DNA from: Nostoc sp. S13
GTDB taxonomy: Bacteria; Cyanobacteriota; Cyanobacteriia; Cyanobacteriales; Nostocaceae
Assembly: GCF_029379315.1 (NCBI RefSeq)
Contig: NZ_JAQYWQ010000001.1
Span: forward strand, 62,001-126,000
DNA: 64,000 nucleotides
Reading direction: 5' to 3'
Below, piece by piece: positions 17,892-26,318 of the stretch. The position numbers were made by a program, and so were the translations under genes. Position 1 is the stretch's first letter, and every line of letters starts with the position of its first letter. The notes beneath the pieces were generated by a model. That model was given only the letters and a program-made list of their open reading frames with translations. It had not been told where the DNA came from and made no database searches.

Positions 17892-19046
17892 TCAGGAGTG
17901 ACTAAACACTCTAACTGCTGCTGCTATACCAGCTCCAGGGGTGAAGTCTTCGTAGCCCAGTTCTGAAAGTGTAACTTCCAAAGATGCTATACAACTGAGG
18001 ATATCGCGATCGCTCACAAAACCCAAGTGACCAATACGGAAAATTTTATTACTCAAATGGTCTTGACCGCCTGCTAGGGCAATATCAAAGCGTTTTTTCA
18101 TAAATGACCGAATCTTATCCGGTTCAATTCCGTGTGGTGCTACAGCCGTAATCGCCGGACTGGCGGAACTATCTGCTGCAAATAGGGGTAAATTTAACCC
18201 TTTAATGGCGGCACGGGTAGCATTCTTCAGCCGTTCGTGTCGAGCAAATATTGACTCCAAGCCTTCTTCTTTCATGATTCGCAACGTAGTGTGTAGCGCT
18301 ACAATCAAGTTCACCGGTGGAGTAAATGGAGTTGTATTTTTGGCTGTGGCTTTGCGATATTTGCCTAAGTCCAAATAATATTTTGGTAGCTTTGCAGTTT
18401 TGTAAGCTTCCCAAGCCTTGGGGCTGACAGAGACAAAACCCAATCCCGGTGGAATCATATAACCTTTTTGGGAACCGGAGGCGACGATATCCAAACCCCA
18501 AGCATCCACGGGTAGATTGAACGCACCCAAGCTAGTCACCGCATCAACGATAATTAAAGCTTCACCGTGTTCTTTAACGTGGCGGTTGATGGTTTCTAGA
18601 TCATTCAACACACCCGTTGAAGTTTCGCTGTGGGTAATGATTACGGCTTTGATTTGCTTTTGGGTATCTGCTTGGAGTTTTTCGGCAAATACTCGGGTAT
18701 CTAAGGGTTTTCCCCATTCCACCTTAACTTCTTCTACATTCAAACCGTAGGCTTGACCAACTTCTACCCAGCGTTCGCCAAATTTACCATTAGAACCAAC
18801 TAAAATGCGATCGCCTGGAGAGAGGAAATTAATTATTGCAGCTTCTACAGCACCCGTACCACTGACATTCAGCGTCAGCACATCACTTTGAGTTTGGTGC
18901 AGCCACTTGAGGTTTTCCGTCACCTCTGCCAATATGTTGCTAAATTCACTGGTACGGTGTCCAATCGGATGCTTGGCTAATGCCAGTAAGGCAGCTTCTG
19001 GCACCGGCGTTGGGCCTGGAATCATCAGCATCAGCTTATCGTTCAT
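17892..19046 (-). CDS. Class V PLP-dependent aminotransferase (alanine/serine-glyoxylate type)
   Basis: This is a 384-residue fold-type I PLP enzyme. It starts MLMIPGPTPVPEAALLAL, has the HRTSEFSNI and GTGAVEAAI blocks, the VDAVTSLGAF Asp-containing motif, and the Schiff-base lysine in SGSQKGYMIPPG. Members transaminate alanine or serine with glyoxylate, so a photorespiratory role is likely. Cyanobacterial orthologues were once annotated as a soluble hydrogenase 42-kDa subunit. That name is a historical misassignment, since there is no hydrogenase motif. Substrate preference cannot be fixed from sequence. Confidence 0.88.
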   Translation of the reverse strand: MNDKLMLMIPGPTPVPEAALLALAKHPIGHRTSEFSNILAEVTENLKWLHQTQSDVLTLNVSGTGAVEAAIINFLSPGDRILVGSNGKFGERWVEVGQAYGLNVEEVKVEWGKPLDTRVFAEKLQADTQKQIKAVIITHSETSTGVLNDLETINRHVKEHGEALIIVDAVTSLGAFNLPVDAWGLDIVASGSQKGYMIPPGLGFVSVSPKAWEAYKTAKLPKYYLDLGKYRKATAKNTTPFTPPVNLIVALHTTLRIMKEEGLESIFARHERLKNATRAAIKGLNLPLFAADSSASPAITAVAPHGIEPDKIRSFMKKRFDIALAGGQDHLSNKIFRIGHLGFVSDRDILSCIASLEVTLSELGYEDFTPGAGIAAAVRVFSHS

Positions 19047-20175
19047 GTGTGTATCCTACAAGTCAAATAAAAGTCAAAATTGTGGGAAGTTGGTTAAGTC
19101 TGGTAGAAAATCCTAAATATTCATCTACAAATTCCACTCAGTTTGTCACCAACCTTGTTGTATATTTTCCAAATCTATAGGAAAAGTATCGTGGGAGTTA
19201 ATCATCGGTCAGCTTGACCTTTGCAATTTATACGAGATTCCAACTCAGATTCAACCTCTGTTCTAGGCAATCTTATCACACACCTAGATGGCCAGGTTAA
19301 GCTGTCTGCTCGTAGGGGAGTGGCTATTTTACCCAAGGGTGAAGCGTCTCACAATTTTAGGCACTGGTATAGATGAGAAACATGATCAGTTCTTAAATCT
19401 TACCGATAATCTGCTTCCGTTGTTTTTGTAGAAACACGCGAAATCGTTTTCAATATCGCTGGAATCGTCGGTGAAAAAGCTGCGTTTTGCTTCAACGAAG
19501 GAAGTAATCTCCTACACTCTGCGGAAGACTTAGATGTCACCGTTTACTAAGAGATAGAAGATACCCAGCCCAAACTTTTCAATCTGTTTGGGTCGAGGAT
19601 TTGTTCTTAGGTTGACATTCTTTAAAGAATACCTCCATCTATGGAGTCGGTAATCATTTATTTCAGTCAGAATCGCTTTGATGCTACTATCCAAGACTTC
19701 TCTGCCTTCCTCGATGGCGATTTTCTACTGATGCTTTTAGGTGCATTTGCCACCGAAGTTAAGATATTTATGCTACTAATTGCTGCATATTATCAAACTA
19801 CACTTAGACGTAGGCGATGCCTACGGCGGGCTACACTTACGCTAAGAAACTATAAGTTTTTATACTATACTTACAAAAATGCTACAATCTTGCTTAGTCT
19901 TGTTAGTTACCATTCATGATGAGTCGTTTTTAACTAGTGTTCAGTTCATAAACTGTCACTCACCAGATCCCCGGTATTCTTGCAAAAGAGATATTCTTAA
20001 TTAGTGCAAGGAGTGATACCATTTCACTACATGTTTGTCACAAGTTATCCCCGCAATGCCCCTCCTCAGGGAGTGTTGCAGATTTCAAATGTTGCATCAA
20101 ACGAGTGAGTTGGTATAAGCTTTTACGGGAAAGCGCTTGAGTGAGCAAAATTCTCAAGCGCTTTCTCGTGTATAA
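19047..20175. other. Long gene-poor region with decayed sequence
   Basis: There is no intact gene in about 1.1 kb. An open segment at 19410-19550 encodes VETREIVFNIAGIVGEKAAF and more but has no start codon, and may be a relic I cannot identify. A dispersed palindrome (GTAGGCGATGCCTACGGCGG) occurs near 19809-19828. A 25-codon frame at 20031-20108 precedes a strong hairpin. Confidence 0.4.
20129..20165. terminator. Strong hairpin, possible terminator
   Basis: GAAAGCGCTTGAG (20129-20141) pairs perfectly with CTCAAGCGCTTTC (20153-20165) across an 11-base loop. No long T-run follows, so termination is uncertain. No intact gene ends nearby. A 25-aa frame (20031-20108, starting MFVTSYPRNAP) lies just upstream. 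Confidence 0.4.
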
Positions 20176-20352
20176 ATAAAACGTATTGCCAATGGTGAAG
20201 AAACTAATAGGGACATAGAAACCCTGCGGCGATCGCTACGTGCGCGTGACAGTCAGGATAAGATACATATTGGTTGGCAAAATTGGCAAATATATTATCA
20301 CTATCGCCGAGGGAAGAGATATTCATGTAGGCGATCGCATCTTAATATTTCA
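20176..20352 (+). pseudogene. EAD10-like effector-associated domain fragment
   Basis: One frame reads RIANGEETNRDIETLRRSLR and a second frame, after a shift near 20285, reads IGKYIITIAEGRDIHVGDRI. Together they reproduce the pattern of effector-associated domain 10, which I know from N-termini of cyanobacterial STAND, CHAT and TIR proteins. Only this roughly 60-residue domain is recognisable. No NTPase or effector domain follows. It is the remnant of a larger signalling gene, and the frameshift makes it non-functional. Confidence 0.6.
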
Positions 20353-20378
20353 AGTTTGCGCTTTCCATCAAAACCTTT

Positions 20379-20720
20379 TTAAGTGACTGGACATACCACA
20401 CGAATTAGTTTTCCTTGCAACGGTTCTTCTGCTGTTACAGCCTCATCTATCCGTCCTGCAAACTGTTCCCAATTACGATTGTTCGTGCAAACAATAATAC
20501 CGAAGTGGTTAGAATCACGACGATGCAAACGGATAAAATCATCTCTGTTGATAGTTAATATCGAGCGTTCTTGACTTATGGCAAATGCTAGCACTTCCTG
20601 ATCAGGTATACCTTAGTCTGCATTTCCTACTTCTTGAACTGTCAAAACATCATGCCCCAAAGCGCGTAATAATTCCACAACTGGAAACGGAAACTGCTCA
20701 TCTGCGTAAAACCGTGCCAT
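20379..20720 (-). pseudogene. DUF5615 PIN-like toxin gene with one in-frame stop
   Basis: The frame starts with ATG at 20720: MARFYADEQFPFPVVELLRA and a GHDVLTVQEVGNAD segment, then TAA, then GIPDQEVLAFAISQERSILT and TINRDDFIRLHRR in the same frame to 20379. The whole 113-codon length matches DUF5615, a compact PIN-like nuclease usually paired with DUF433. Family members read NADQGIPD at the break, so CAA became TAA. The fragment from 20594 lacks the first conserved acidic residue (ADEQ) and should be inactive alone. It lies 3 bases downstream of the DUF433 gene. Confidence 0.75.
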
Positions 20721-20723
20721 CGA

Positions 20724-21152
20724 CTAGGCTACCTGATTACGCTCAATTGCCAATTTGATTTCATTGCGATGAGCTTCTGCATATACCCAAGCATTAACTA
20801 AATCTGTAGCTGTAATGGTTGGATAGCTTGTCAAAAGGTCAGCATCACTATATCCAAGACGGCGAGCTTCCACAAGTACCCATATGGGAATACGAGTTTT
20901 AGCGATGCGAGCCTCTCCACCACACACTCTAGGAGTTTTCTCAATTCCTTGCCAATTGTTGCCGAGACTTTGAGCAAGTATAGCAGTGGACAGATAGCTT
21001 AGGACATTCGCAAATCTTTAAGAGAACGGCTGTCACAGCTATCTATAACAGACTTGTCCTAACCATTATGGCAGCTGCTATAACTGTATAGCCTGCAATT
21101 TTTCACCAGGACTGAGGGCAACAAGTTGTTGTTCTAACTCTTTGAGTGTCAC
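20724..21152 (-). pseudogene. DUF433 antitoxin-like gene disrupted by a 100-bp MITE
   Basis: From a GTG at 21152 the sequence reads MTLKELEQQLVALSPGEKLQ and AIQL, then the MITE at 20981-21080 introduces stops. After it the frame resumes with LAQSLGNNWQGIEKTPRVCG and continues as a typical DUF433 domain (ARIAKTRIPIWVLVEARRLG, ending NQVA). Removing the element and one TA copy restores CAG TTA CTT GCT, giving an uninterrupted QLLA. The remaining 67-residue piece from GTG 20927 might still be made. DUF433 proteins are the antitoxin-like partners of DUF5615. Confidence 0.8.
20981..21080. mobile_element. 100-bp MITE with TA target duplication
   Basis: The ends are TAGCAGTGGACAGATAGCTT and, inverted, TAGCAGCTGCCATAATGGTT. 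Both continue as AGGACA-like sequence (TTAGGACA) at equal distance, giving 26-bp imperfect inverted repeats. TA flanks both sides (20979-20980, 21081-21082). TA duplication is typical of the IS630/Tc1-mariner group, so an IS630-type transposase elsewhere probably moved it. It interrupts the DUF433 gene. Confidence 0.8.
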
Positions 21153-21207
21153 GAATGTAAATCCTCTGATGTTTTGTCAGCTACATTTACAATTTTATCG
21201 ATTACTA

Positions 21208-21427
21208 AGTACAACATTTCATTAATTCATAGCAAATTCTCCGCGTCCCTCCGCGCTTCCCTCTGCGCCACGGCAGTCGCTACAACGGGGGGAACCCCCC
21301 TTCGGGTTCACCAGTCGCCTACGGCGGGAAACCCGCCTACAGCGCTGGATTCACCGCAACGCGCTGCCTCCACTTTGCGTTTAAATTTCAACCCTCAATT
21401 CGCCACGATTTTACGCAAACCTGTACT
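21208..21427. repeat. 220-bp dispersed repeat (copy 1) ending at the leuS stop
   Basis: The ends AGTACAACATTTC and TGTACT form a short inverted repeat flanked by TA. The interior has the blocks CTGCGCCACGGCAGTCGCTA, CGGGTTCACCAGTCGCC and TTTCAACCCTCAATTCGCC. A second near-full copy is at 51962-52180 and a partial one at 48870-48985. The leuS stop (TAA on the minus strand, 21427-21429) is built from the element's last base and the flanking TA. Apart from the repeat, 21153-21426 holds no gene. Confidence 0.75.
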
Positions 21428-24072
21428 TAGCTGACTACAAAATTCACCAGCTTTCCAAGCACCACAATTACCTTTTTAATCTCTTTCCCTTCGATGTAAC
21501 GCTGGGCAATTTCTGATTCACGGGCATACTTCTCCTGTGCTGCTGCATCTGATTGCGCTGGCACTTGAATCGCGCCGCGAGTTTTACCATTGATCTGAAT
21601 TACCAAAGGAATTTCATCAGCTACCAAAGCAGCAGGGTCAAATGATGGCCAAGTTTGAGTGTGAACTGAATCACTTTCAGCCAATAAATGCCATAATTCA
21701 TCAGCAATGTGTGGTGCAAAGGGTGCTAGTAACACCACCAAAGCCCGAATACCTTCTGCATAAATTGGTGAATTTTTCCCGTCGGCATCAGTTAGGGCAT
21801 TACTCAACTTCATCAATTCGGAAATAGCTGTGTTGAATTGATATTCATCTTCCACATCTTCTGTCACCGCTTGAATAGCCGTGTGAATCGCCCGCCGCAA
21901 CTCCTTTTCTGCCTTAGTTAAATCAGATTGGGCTTTCTTACGGGATACCCCAGCCTTTACATAATCTGTCACCAAACGCCAAACCCGATTTAAAAAGCGG
22001 AATTGTCCTTCCACATCGGCTTCATCCCATTCCAGGTCTTTTTCTGGCGGCGCTTTGAACAAGATAAACATCCGCGCTGTATCTACACCGTATTTGGAAA
22101 TTACATCTTCTGGTGCTACACCGTTGCCCTTTGATTTAGACATAGTGGCGTAGAGACGTTGCAATGGTTCACCTGTATCGGGGTCACGGGGATCGGCTGG
22201 ATTTACCAAATTAGAAGGAATCCATTTATCTTTCCCGCCCTTGTTGGGATTTAGGTAAGTTAAACCCTGTACCATACCTTGAGTTAACAGGCGTTGGAAG
22301 GGTTCGTCAAAGTTCAATAATCCTCTGTCCCGCAACACCTTAGTAAAGAAGCGCGAATACAACAAATGCAAAATCGCGTGTTCAATCCCACCTACGTACT
22401 GATTAACTGGCATCCAGTCATTGATTTTACTGGAATCGAAAACCTGTTGTTCATTCTTAGCGTCAGGGAAGCGCAAGAAATACCAGGAGGAATCAATAAA
22501 AGTATCCATCGTGTCGGTTTCCCGCTTCGCCGGAGTACTGCAAGTTGGACAAGGCACATTTACCCAGCTTTCCAACTGAGTCAAGGGTGAACCGCCACGT
22601 CCAGTAAATTCCACCTCTTCCGGCAACTGTACTGGCAAATCTTTGTCAGGCACAGGCACTATCCCACAGTTGGGACAGTGAATTACAGGTATCGGTGCGC
22701 CCCAGTAACGCTGCCGCGAAATTAACCAATCCCGCAAGCGATATTGCACGCGCACTTTACCAAAACCTTGTTGTTCGGCATATTCAATTATTGCTTGTTT
22801 AGCATCTGTGGAAGCCATACCAGTAAAAACCCCAGAATTAATTAAAATTCCTGGTTCAGTATATGCCTGGTTATATTCAATTTGGATGATTTGTGTAACT
22901 TCATCTATCTCTGATGTTGGAGTTAAGTCAAAATCTGCAACATCATCTGGGGAAGCAATCACAAAATCAACTGGCAAATCGTAATTTTTGGCAAACTTAA
23001 AATCCCGGATATCGTGTGCTGGTACACCCATCACTGCCCCAGTACCATACTCATACAGTACATAGTCAGCAATCCAAATAGGCACTTCTTCCCGTGTAAA
23101 CGGGTTAATTGCCACCCCACCTGTGGAGATACCCCGCTTAGGTTTGTCTTCAGAGGTACGTTCCAACTCACTTTGATTGGAAACTTCTTTAATAAAGGTT
23201 TCTACTGCTGCTTGTTGTTCTTTTGTGGTGACGCGGTTTGTTAAGGGATGTTCTGGTGCTAAGACTAGGTAGCTAACACCATAAACGGTATCTGGGCGTG
23301 TGGTATAGACACCGATTTTTTCATCTATCCCAATAATGGGAAATTCTAAGTAAGCGCCTGTAGATTTACCAATCCAGTTTGCCTGCATCAACTTGACGCG
23401 TTCCGGCCAACCTGTCAACTTATGCAAGTCATTGAGCAATTCTTCTGCGTAGTCGGTAATCTTGAAAAACCACTGCCGCAATAATTTACGCTCAACTATT
23501 GCCCCACTGCGCCAAGAACGTCCTTCGTTATCAACTTGCTCATTTGCCAGTACAGTTTGGTCAATGGGGTCCCAGTTTACAGCTGCTTCTTTTTGGTAAG
23601 CTAACCCCGCTTGCAAAAACTGCAAGAAAATCCATTGTGTCCATTTGTAATAATCAGGTGAACAGGTAGCAAGTTCGCATTCCCAATCGATGGATAAACC
23701 AAGACGCTGCAATTGCTGCCGCATCTGGGCAATATTTTGATAAGTCCACTTTGCTGGCGGTACACCACGGTCAATGGCGGCATTTTCTGCTGGCAAGCCA
23801 AAGGCATCCCAACCCATTGGGTGTATTACCCGATACCCTTGCATTCGCTTGAGGCGGGCAATCACATCTGTAATCGTATAATTACGGACGTGACCCATGT
23901 GTAGGCTGCCCGATGGATAAGGAAACATGGATAAAGCGTAAAATTTTGGCTTGTTACTAGCTGTCGGTATCTTATCTAAGCCAAGTTCTACCCATGTTTT
24001 TTGCCATTTTTCCTCAATTGCTGCTGGGTTATATCGAGAATCAACAGAATGACCTATTTCCAATGCTTTCAT
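21427..24072 (-). CDS. leuS: Leucyl-tRNA synthetase
   Basis: This 881-residue class I synthetase charges tRNA-Leu. The HIGH motif appears as [10 protein letters not shown] (HMGH, 58-61) and the KMSKS motif as [10 protein letters not shown]. The CP1 editing domain lies between them ([32 protein letters not shown]). The zinc-type block [10 protein letters not shown] is present. The C-terminal anticodon-binding and LQINGKTRG-like segment ([13 protein letters not shown]) is complete. Length is normal for bacteria. The stop codon falls on the edge of a dispersed repeat. Upstream is a 2.2-kb non-coding region leading to hetF. Confidence 0.97.
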   Translation of the reverse strand: MKALEIGHSVDSRYNPAAIEEKWQKTWVELGLDKIPTASNKPKFYALSMFPYPSGSLHMGHVRNYTITDVIARLKRMQGYRVIHPMGWDAFGLPAENAAIDRGVPPAKWTYQNIAQMRQQLQRLGLSIDWECELATCSPDYYKWTQWIFLQFLQAGLAYQKEAAVNWDPIDQTVLANEQVDNEGRSWRSGAIVERKLLRQWFFKITDYAEELLNDLHKLTGWPERVKLMQANWIGKSTGAYLEFPIIGIDEKIGVYTTRPDTVYGVSYLVLAPEHPLTNRVTTKEQQAAVETFIKEVSNQSELERTSEDKPKRGISTGGVAINPFTREEVPIWIADYVLYEYGTGAVMGVPAHDIRDFKFAKNYDLPVDFVIASPDDVADFDLTPTSEIDEVTQIIQIEYNQAYTEPGILINSGVFTGMASTDAKQAIIEYAEQQGFGKVRVQYRLRDWLISRQRYWGAPIPVIHCPNCGIVPVPDKDLPVQLPEEVEFTGRGGSPLTQLESWVNVPCPTCSTPAKRETDTMDTFIDSSWYFLRFPDAKNEQQVFDSSKINDWMPVNQYVGGIEHAILHLLYSRFFTKVLRDRGLLNFDEPFQRLLTQGMVQGLTYLNPNKGGKDKWIPSNLVNPADPRDPDTGEPLQRLYATMSKSKGNGVAPEDVISKYGVDTARMFILFKAPPEKDLEWDEADVEGQFRFLNRVWRLVTDYVKAGVSRKKAQSDLTKAEKELRRAIHTAIQAVTEDVEDEYQFNTAISELMKLSNALTDADGKNSPIYAEGIRALVVLLAPFAPHIADELWHLLAESDSVHTQTWPSFDPAALVADEIPLVIQINGKTRGAIQVPAQSDAAAQEKYARESEIAQRYIEGKEIKKVIVVLGKLVNFVVS

Positions 24073-25121
24073 GCCTGTTACACTTTACTGCTACTAAATT
24101 TCTAGTATTTACACTTATTAGTACATTTAAACTACTATTTTGAGGGAATTATCTGTCTAGTAATTTTCTAATTTGATTTATAAAATAAATTTACTATGTC
24201 TGTTTATTTTCTATTTCTCTCTATCTTATATCCCGAAAGTTCTTAGAGTATTAGTCTAAGAACTTTGACTATATACTCCCCATGAAAATAGACATAAAAA
24301 AAGTTCTCAGGCTTAGGATGCCAGGAACAGTTTGTATTCGGGTCGGAAACTGATTTACTGGTTTACCAGTCTGATCGCTATTTCAAGGTGCATCTTAACC
24401 TTGTGTAAGTTAAGCAGGTTCTGTTGGTCATATCGGTAACATTAGTGAAAAGTTAAGCCTGTGAGTCTTTTGTCAAGTATTCGTGGCAATTTCAGGCGAA
24501 GTTAGTTTTGTCAACAGTAATTAAATTTAGCTTCTTACTGAGTTTTGAGAACAAGGGTAAACAATGCTTTTAAATATGATACGTAGGCATCGCTGACTTA
24601 AAAATTGTGTTTCTAACCCCGATTTTTGATAATTTTTTAAGTACTATTGCTTATTGACAAAAAATAGTTTGTAATCTTAACTTGTCACCAATATGCTAAA
24701 CCTGCGAACGAGAAATATGATGTAGTCAGCGAGGAAGCTCTGATCTGAGGTTGACAGCAGGATTGCTGGTACACAAAGAGTTAAAGGTCAAAATATAGAA
24801 AAAAAATTAAGAATGTGATTAAATATCATAACAATCATTTTGAGTCGCATCTCTAGCTCAGAATAAAAAGAAAGGGATTCAGGGATTGACTGAGCAGGTT
24901 ATGCTCTATCCTGGCAACAGGAGGATACTCAAGGTCTACCAACAGTCGCAAGAATAGTAGTGGTGCATTCCAGTTATGTGGGCGATGTCTAACGATAAGC
25001 CCTTGAGGTTTGGGGGTGACGCTCATTTATCGCTACCGCTTGCGCTAACCACGGGAACCACCATCGCTCTTAGCATCTCCCAAGGGGAGAAGACTACGAC
25101 CCACTCACCGCTACGCGTCTA
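24073..25121. other. Gene-free region upstream of the NsiR1 array
   Basis: I find no gene in about 1 kb. A perfect 12-bp hairpin, AAAGTTCTTAGA-GTATTAG-TCTAAGAACTTT, lies at 24236-24266, and a dispersed palindromic repeat at about 25000-25120 abuts the first NsiR1-like unit. CAAGGTGCATCTTAACC near 24387 resembles the CAAGGTGCATCTACC block of the array and may be an older, eroded copy. Confidence 0.45.
24236..24266. terminator. Perfect 12-bp stem-loop
   Basis: AAAGTTCTTAGA (24236-24247) and TCTAAGAACTTT (24255-24266) are exact inverse complements around a 7-base loop. It lies about 165 bases upstream of the leuS start and next to no gene end, so its role is open. Confidence 0.35.
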
Positions 25122-25182
25122 CGCATAAAAAAACCCCCAGTGGGTGTTAGCCAACCAGGGGAGCTAGTTATCAGGGTGCATC
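25122..25182 (+). ncRNA. nsiR1: NsiR1-like small RNA, copy 1
   Basis: The hairpin core (25134-25160, CCCC..AGGGG) is intact. The TCCGGA promoter motif expected about 40 bases upstream is missing, because a dispersed repeat occupies that position. This copy may be silent. Ends are approximate. Confidence 0.5.
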
Positions 25183-25216
25183 TACCAATTAAATGTTCTC
25201 AGGTTGAACACCATAC

Positions 25217-25222
25217 TCCGGA
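25217..25222 (+). promoter_or_regulatory. DIF+ motif TCCGGA for NsiR1 copy 2
   Basis: TCCGGA followed by TAAATTTG lies about 35 bases before the expected 5' end of copy 2. This is the motif described for HetR-dependent, heterocyst-specific start sites in Nostoc sp. PCC 7120. Confidence 0.75.
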
Positions 25223-25251
25223 TAAATTTGTACAACCGTCAGTTATTTTTT

Positions 25252-25312
25252 TAAATAAAAAACCCCAGTGAGCGTTAGCCAACCAGGGGAGTGAGTTATC
25301 AGGGTGCATCTA
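25252..25312 (+). ncRNA. nsiR1: NsiR1-like small RNA, copy 2
   Basis: The unit has both a DIF+ motif (25217-25222) and a hairpin core (25263-25290). The loop side carries GTGAGCG in place of GTGGGTG. It is the best candidate for an expressed copy. Ends are inferred from the roughly 60-nt size known for NsiR1. Confidence 0.7.
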
Positions 25313-25344
25313 CTAATAATCTTTTCTAAGGCAAATGGGTAGCT

Positions 25345-25350
25345 ACCGGA
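25345..25350 (+). promoter_or_regulatory. Variant DIF+ motif ACCGGA (copy 3)
   Basis: ACCGGATAAAG occupies the DIF+ position 128 bases after the previous one. The first base deviates from TCCGGA. Confidence 0.45.
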
Positions 25351-25379
25351 TAAAGTAGCAAAGGTTGAAGTTGTTATTC

Positions 25380-25455
25380 TTTATCAGAGAAAAACCTCAG
25401 AGGGGTTAGTTATCAGGACAGACTTACCAATCAAATGACCGGTGCGTTGCCTTAA
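25380..25455 (+). ncRNA. Degenerate NsiR1-like copy 3
   Basis: The core is eroded to AACCTCAGAGGGGTTAGTTA, although TTATCAGG and TACCAATCAAATG blocks remain. The stem is shortened to CCTC/GAGG. It probably no longer functions like the intact copies. Confidence 0.4.
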
Positions 25456-25469
25456 AAAATGGGTGTGTC

Positions 25470-25750
25470 AGATATGATTACTGCTTTAGGACTTATGCAG
25501 AAGAGATCCCCCAAACCCCTGAAAAAGTTCGCTCTTAGAGTTCCCTTTTTGAGGGGAGCCAGTGCCTTACTGTTAGCGTAGCGGTAGCAACATAGGAAGG
25601 CGCAGGGTAGGAACTACTGAAAGGATTCCCCGACTTGTCCCCCGACTCTTAAAGCTTGCTAGCAAGAGCGTGTTTGAACAGGAGAAGCAACTGGCGTGGA
25701 CTTATTCAGATATAGATTTCAGGTTTTCAGTGCCTAAGTTTTGTACTTAT
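25470..25750. repeat. Dispersed repeat block splitting the NsiR1 array
   Basis: This mosaic contains GACTTATGCAGAAGAGATCC, GTTAGCGTAGCGGTAGCAAC, CCCCGACTTGTCCCC and GAACAGGAGAAGCAACTGGC. Related pieces occur at 760-900 and 45970-46030. It separates array units 3 and 4 and removes the DIF+ motif of unit 4. Confidence 0.6.
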
Positions 25751-25753
25751 TGA

Positions 25754-25815
25754 GTAATAAAAAAACCCCCAGTGGGTTTTAGCCAACCAGGGGAGCTAGT
25801 TATCAGGGTGCATCT
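25754..25815 (+). ncRNA. nsiR1: NsiR1-like small RNA, copy 4
   Basis: The hairpin core (25765-25792) is intact and nearly identical to copy 1. No TCCGGA lies in the 60 bases upstream, because the inserted repeat ends there. It may therefore be an orphan copy. Confidence 0.5.
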
Positions 25816-25848
25816 ACCAATTAAATGTTCTAGGTTTAACCACCATGC

Positions 25849-25854
25849 TCCGGA
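25849..25854 (+). promoter_or_regulatory. DIF+ motif TCCGGA (copy 5)
   Basis: TCCGGATAAATTTAT in the position equivalent to the motif of copy 2. The RNA that would follow (from about 25884) has a degenerate core. Confidence 0.7.
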
Positions 25855-25883
25855 TAAATTTATTAAAAAATTAATTCTTGTCG

Positions 25884-25950
25884 TGTGTCAAAAAAACAAG
25901 AGCGGATATTAACTGAATTAGGGGAGTTAAAGATCAAGGTACATCCATCA
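25884..25950 (+). ncRNA. Degenerate NsiR1-like copy 5
   Basis: The 5' stem is changed to ACAAGAGCGGATATTAACTG, while TTAGGGGAGTTAAAGATCAA and the GGTACATCCATCAAT block persist. It has a good DIF+ promoter motif but a poor hairpin, so the transcript may exist without the usual structure. Confidence 0.45.
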
Positions 25951-26077
25951 ATTATTGAACCTGGGATGACTACAAGTCACGAGTGTGCGGCTTGTAAAAA
26001 TCAAGTATTCTAGGGTTAAGCACTATTTTCTGGTACGAGAATATCTGCGTCAGAAGTTGCTGTTGTTTGCCAAAATT

Positions 26078-26138
26078 GAAAAAAACCCCCAGTGGGTGTT
26101 AGCCAACTAGGGGAGTTGAAGATCAAGGTGCATCTACC
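26078..26138 (+). ncRNA. nsiR1: NsiR1-like small RNA, copy 6
   Basis: The hairpin core is intact (26085-26114; GCCAACTAGGGGAG). The upstream motif position holds TCTGGT (26029-26034), two changes from TCCGGA, so the promoter is weaker or lost. This is the copy closest to hetF. Confidence 0.6.
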
Positions 26139-26168
26139 AATTAAGTGTTCTAGTCTTAAGTAATCCGA

Positions 26169-26174
26169 TCCGGA
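26169..26174 (+). promoter_or_regulatory. DIF+ motif TCCGGA, probable hetF promoter
   Basis: GATCCGGATAAAG lies 145 bases before the hetF start. A start site about 35 bases downstream would give a leader of roughly 110 nt. The leader begins with repeat-derived sequence (GGATGCATCTAAGTTATCAG), consistent with hetF using the last array promoter. Confidence 0.65.
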
Positions 26175-26318
26175 TAAAGTTGTAAAGGCAGAAAAAGCAA
26201 AACAACTAGAATCAGAAACATTCAGGGGTGGGATGCATCTAAGTTATCAGAGGGAGCGAAAAATCGACTTGAAACTTTCGCGTTTCAAACCAGATTTAGG
26301 AGGCGGACAGGAGAAACT

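Larger units (their letters stand above)
25122..26200 (+). repeat. NsiR1-type direct repeat array upstream of hetF
   Basis: Units of about 130 bp share the core CCCCAGTGGGTGTTAGCCAA with CCAGGGGAG, then TATCAGGGTGCATCTACCAA, then a TCCGGATAAA motif. Cores start near 25134, 25263, 25765 and 26085. Eroded units lie near 25388 and 25890. In Nostoc sp. PCC 7120, tandem repeats in the same position before hetF encode NsiR1, a heterocyst-specific small RNA. Between units 3 and 4, about 280 bp of unrelated dispersed repeat (25470-25750) has been inserted. Confidence 0.85.

Noticed and set aside
17892-19046. Soluble hydrogenase 42-kDa subunit
   Set aside because: This old annotation is contradicted by the complete class V aminotransferase signature, including the PLP lysine.
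19641-19919. 92-aa frame
   Set aside because: Its C-terminal half is a translated dispersed palindrome, and the N-terminal half has no similarity I recognise.
20031-20108. 25-aa frame before a strong hairpin as a regulatory peptide gene
   Set aside because: The AAGGAG is 17 bases from the ATG, and no RGSGR-like or other known peptide signature is present. Too weak to call.
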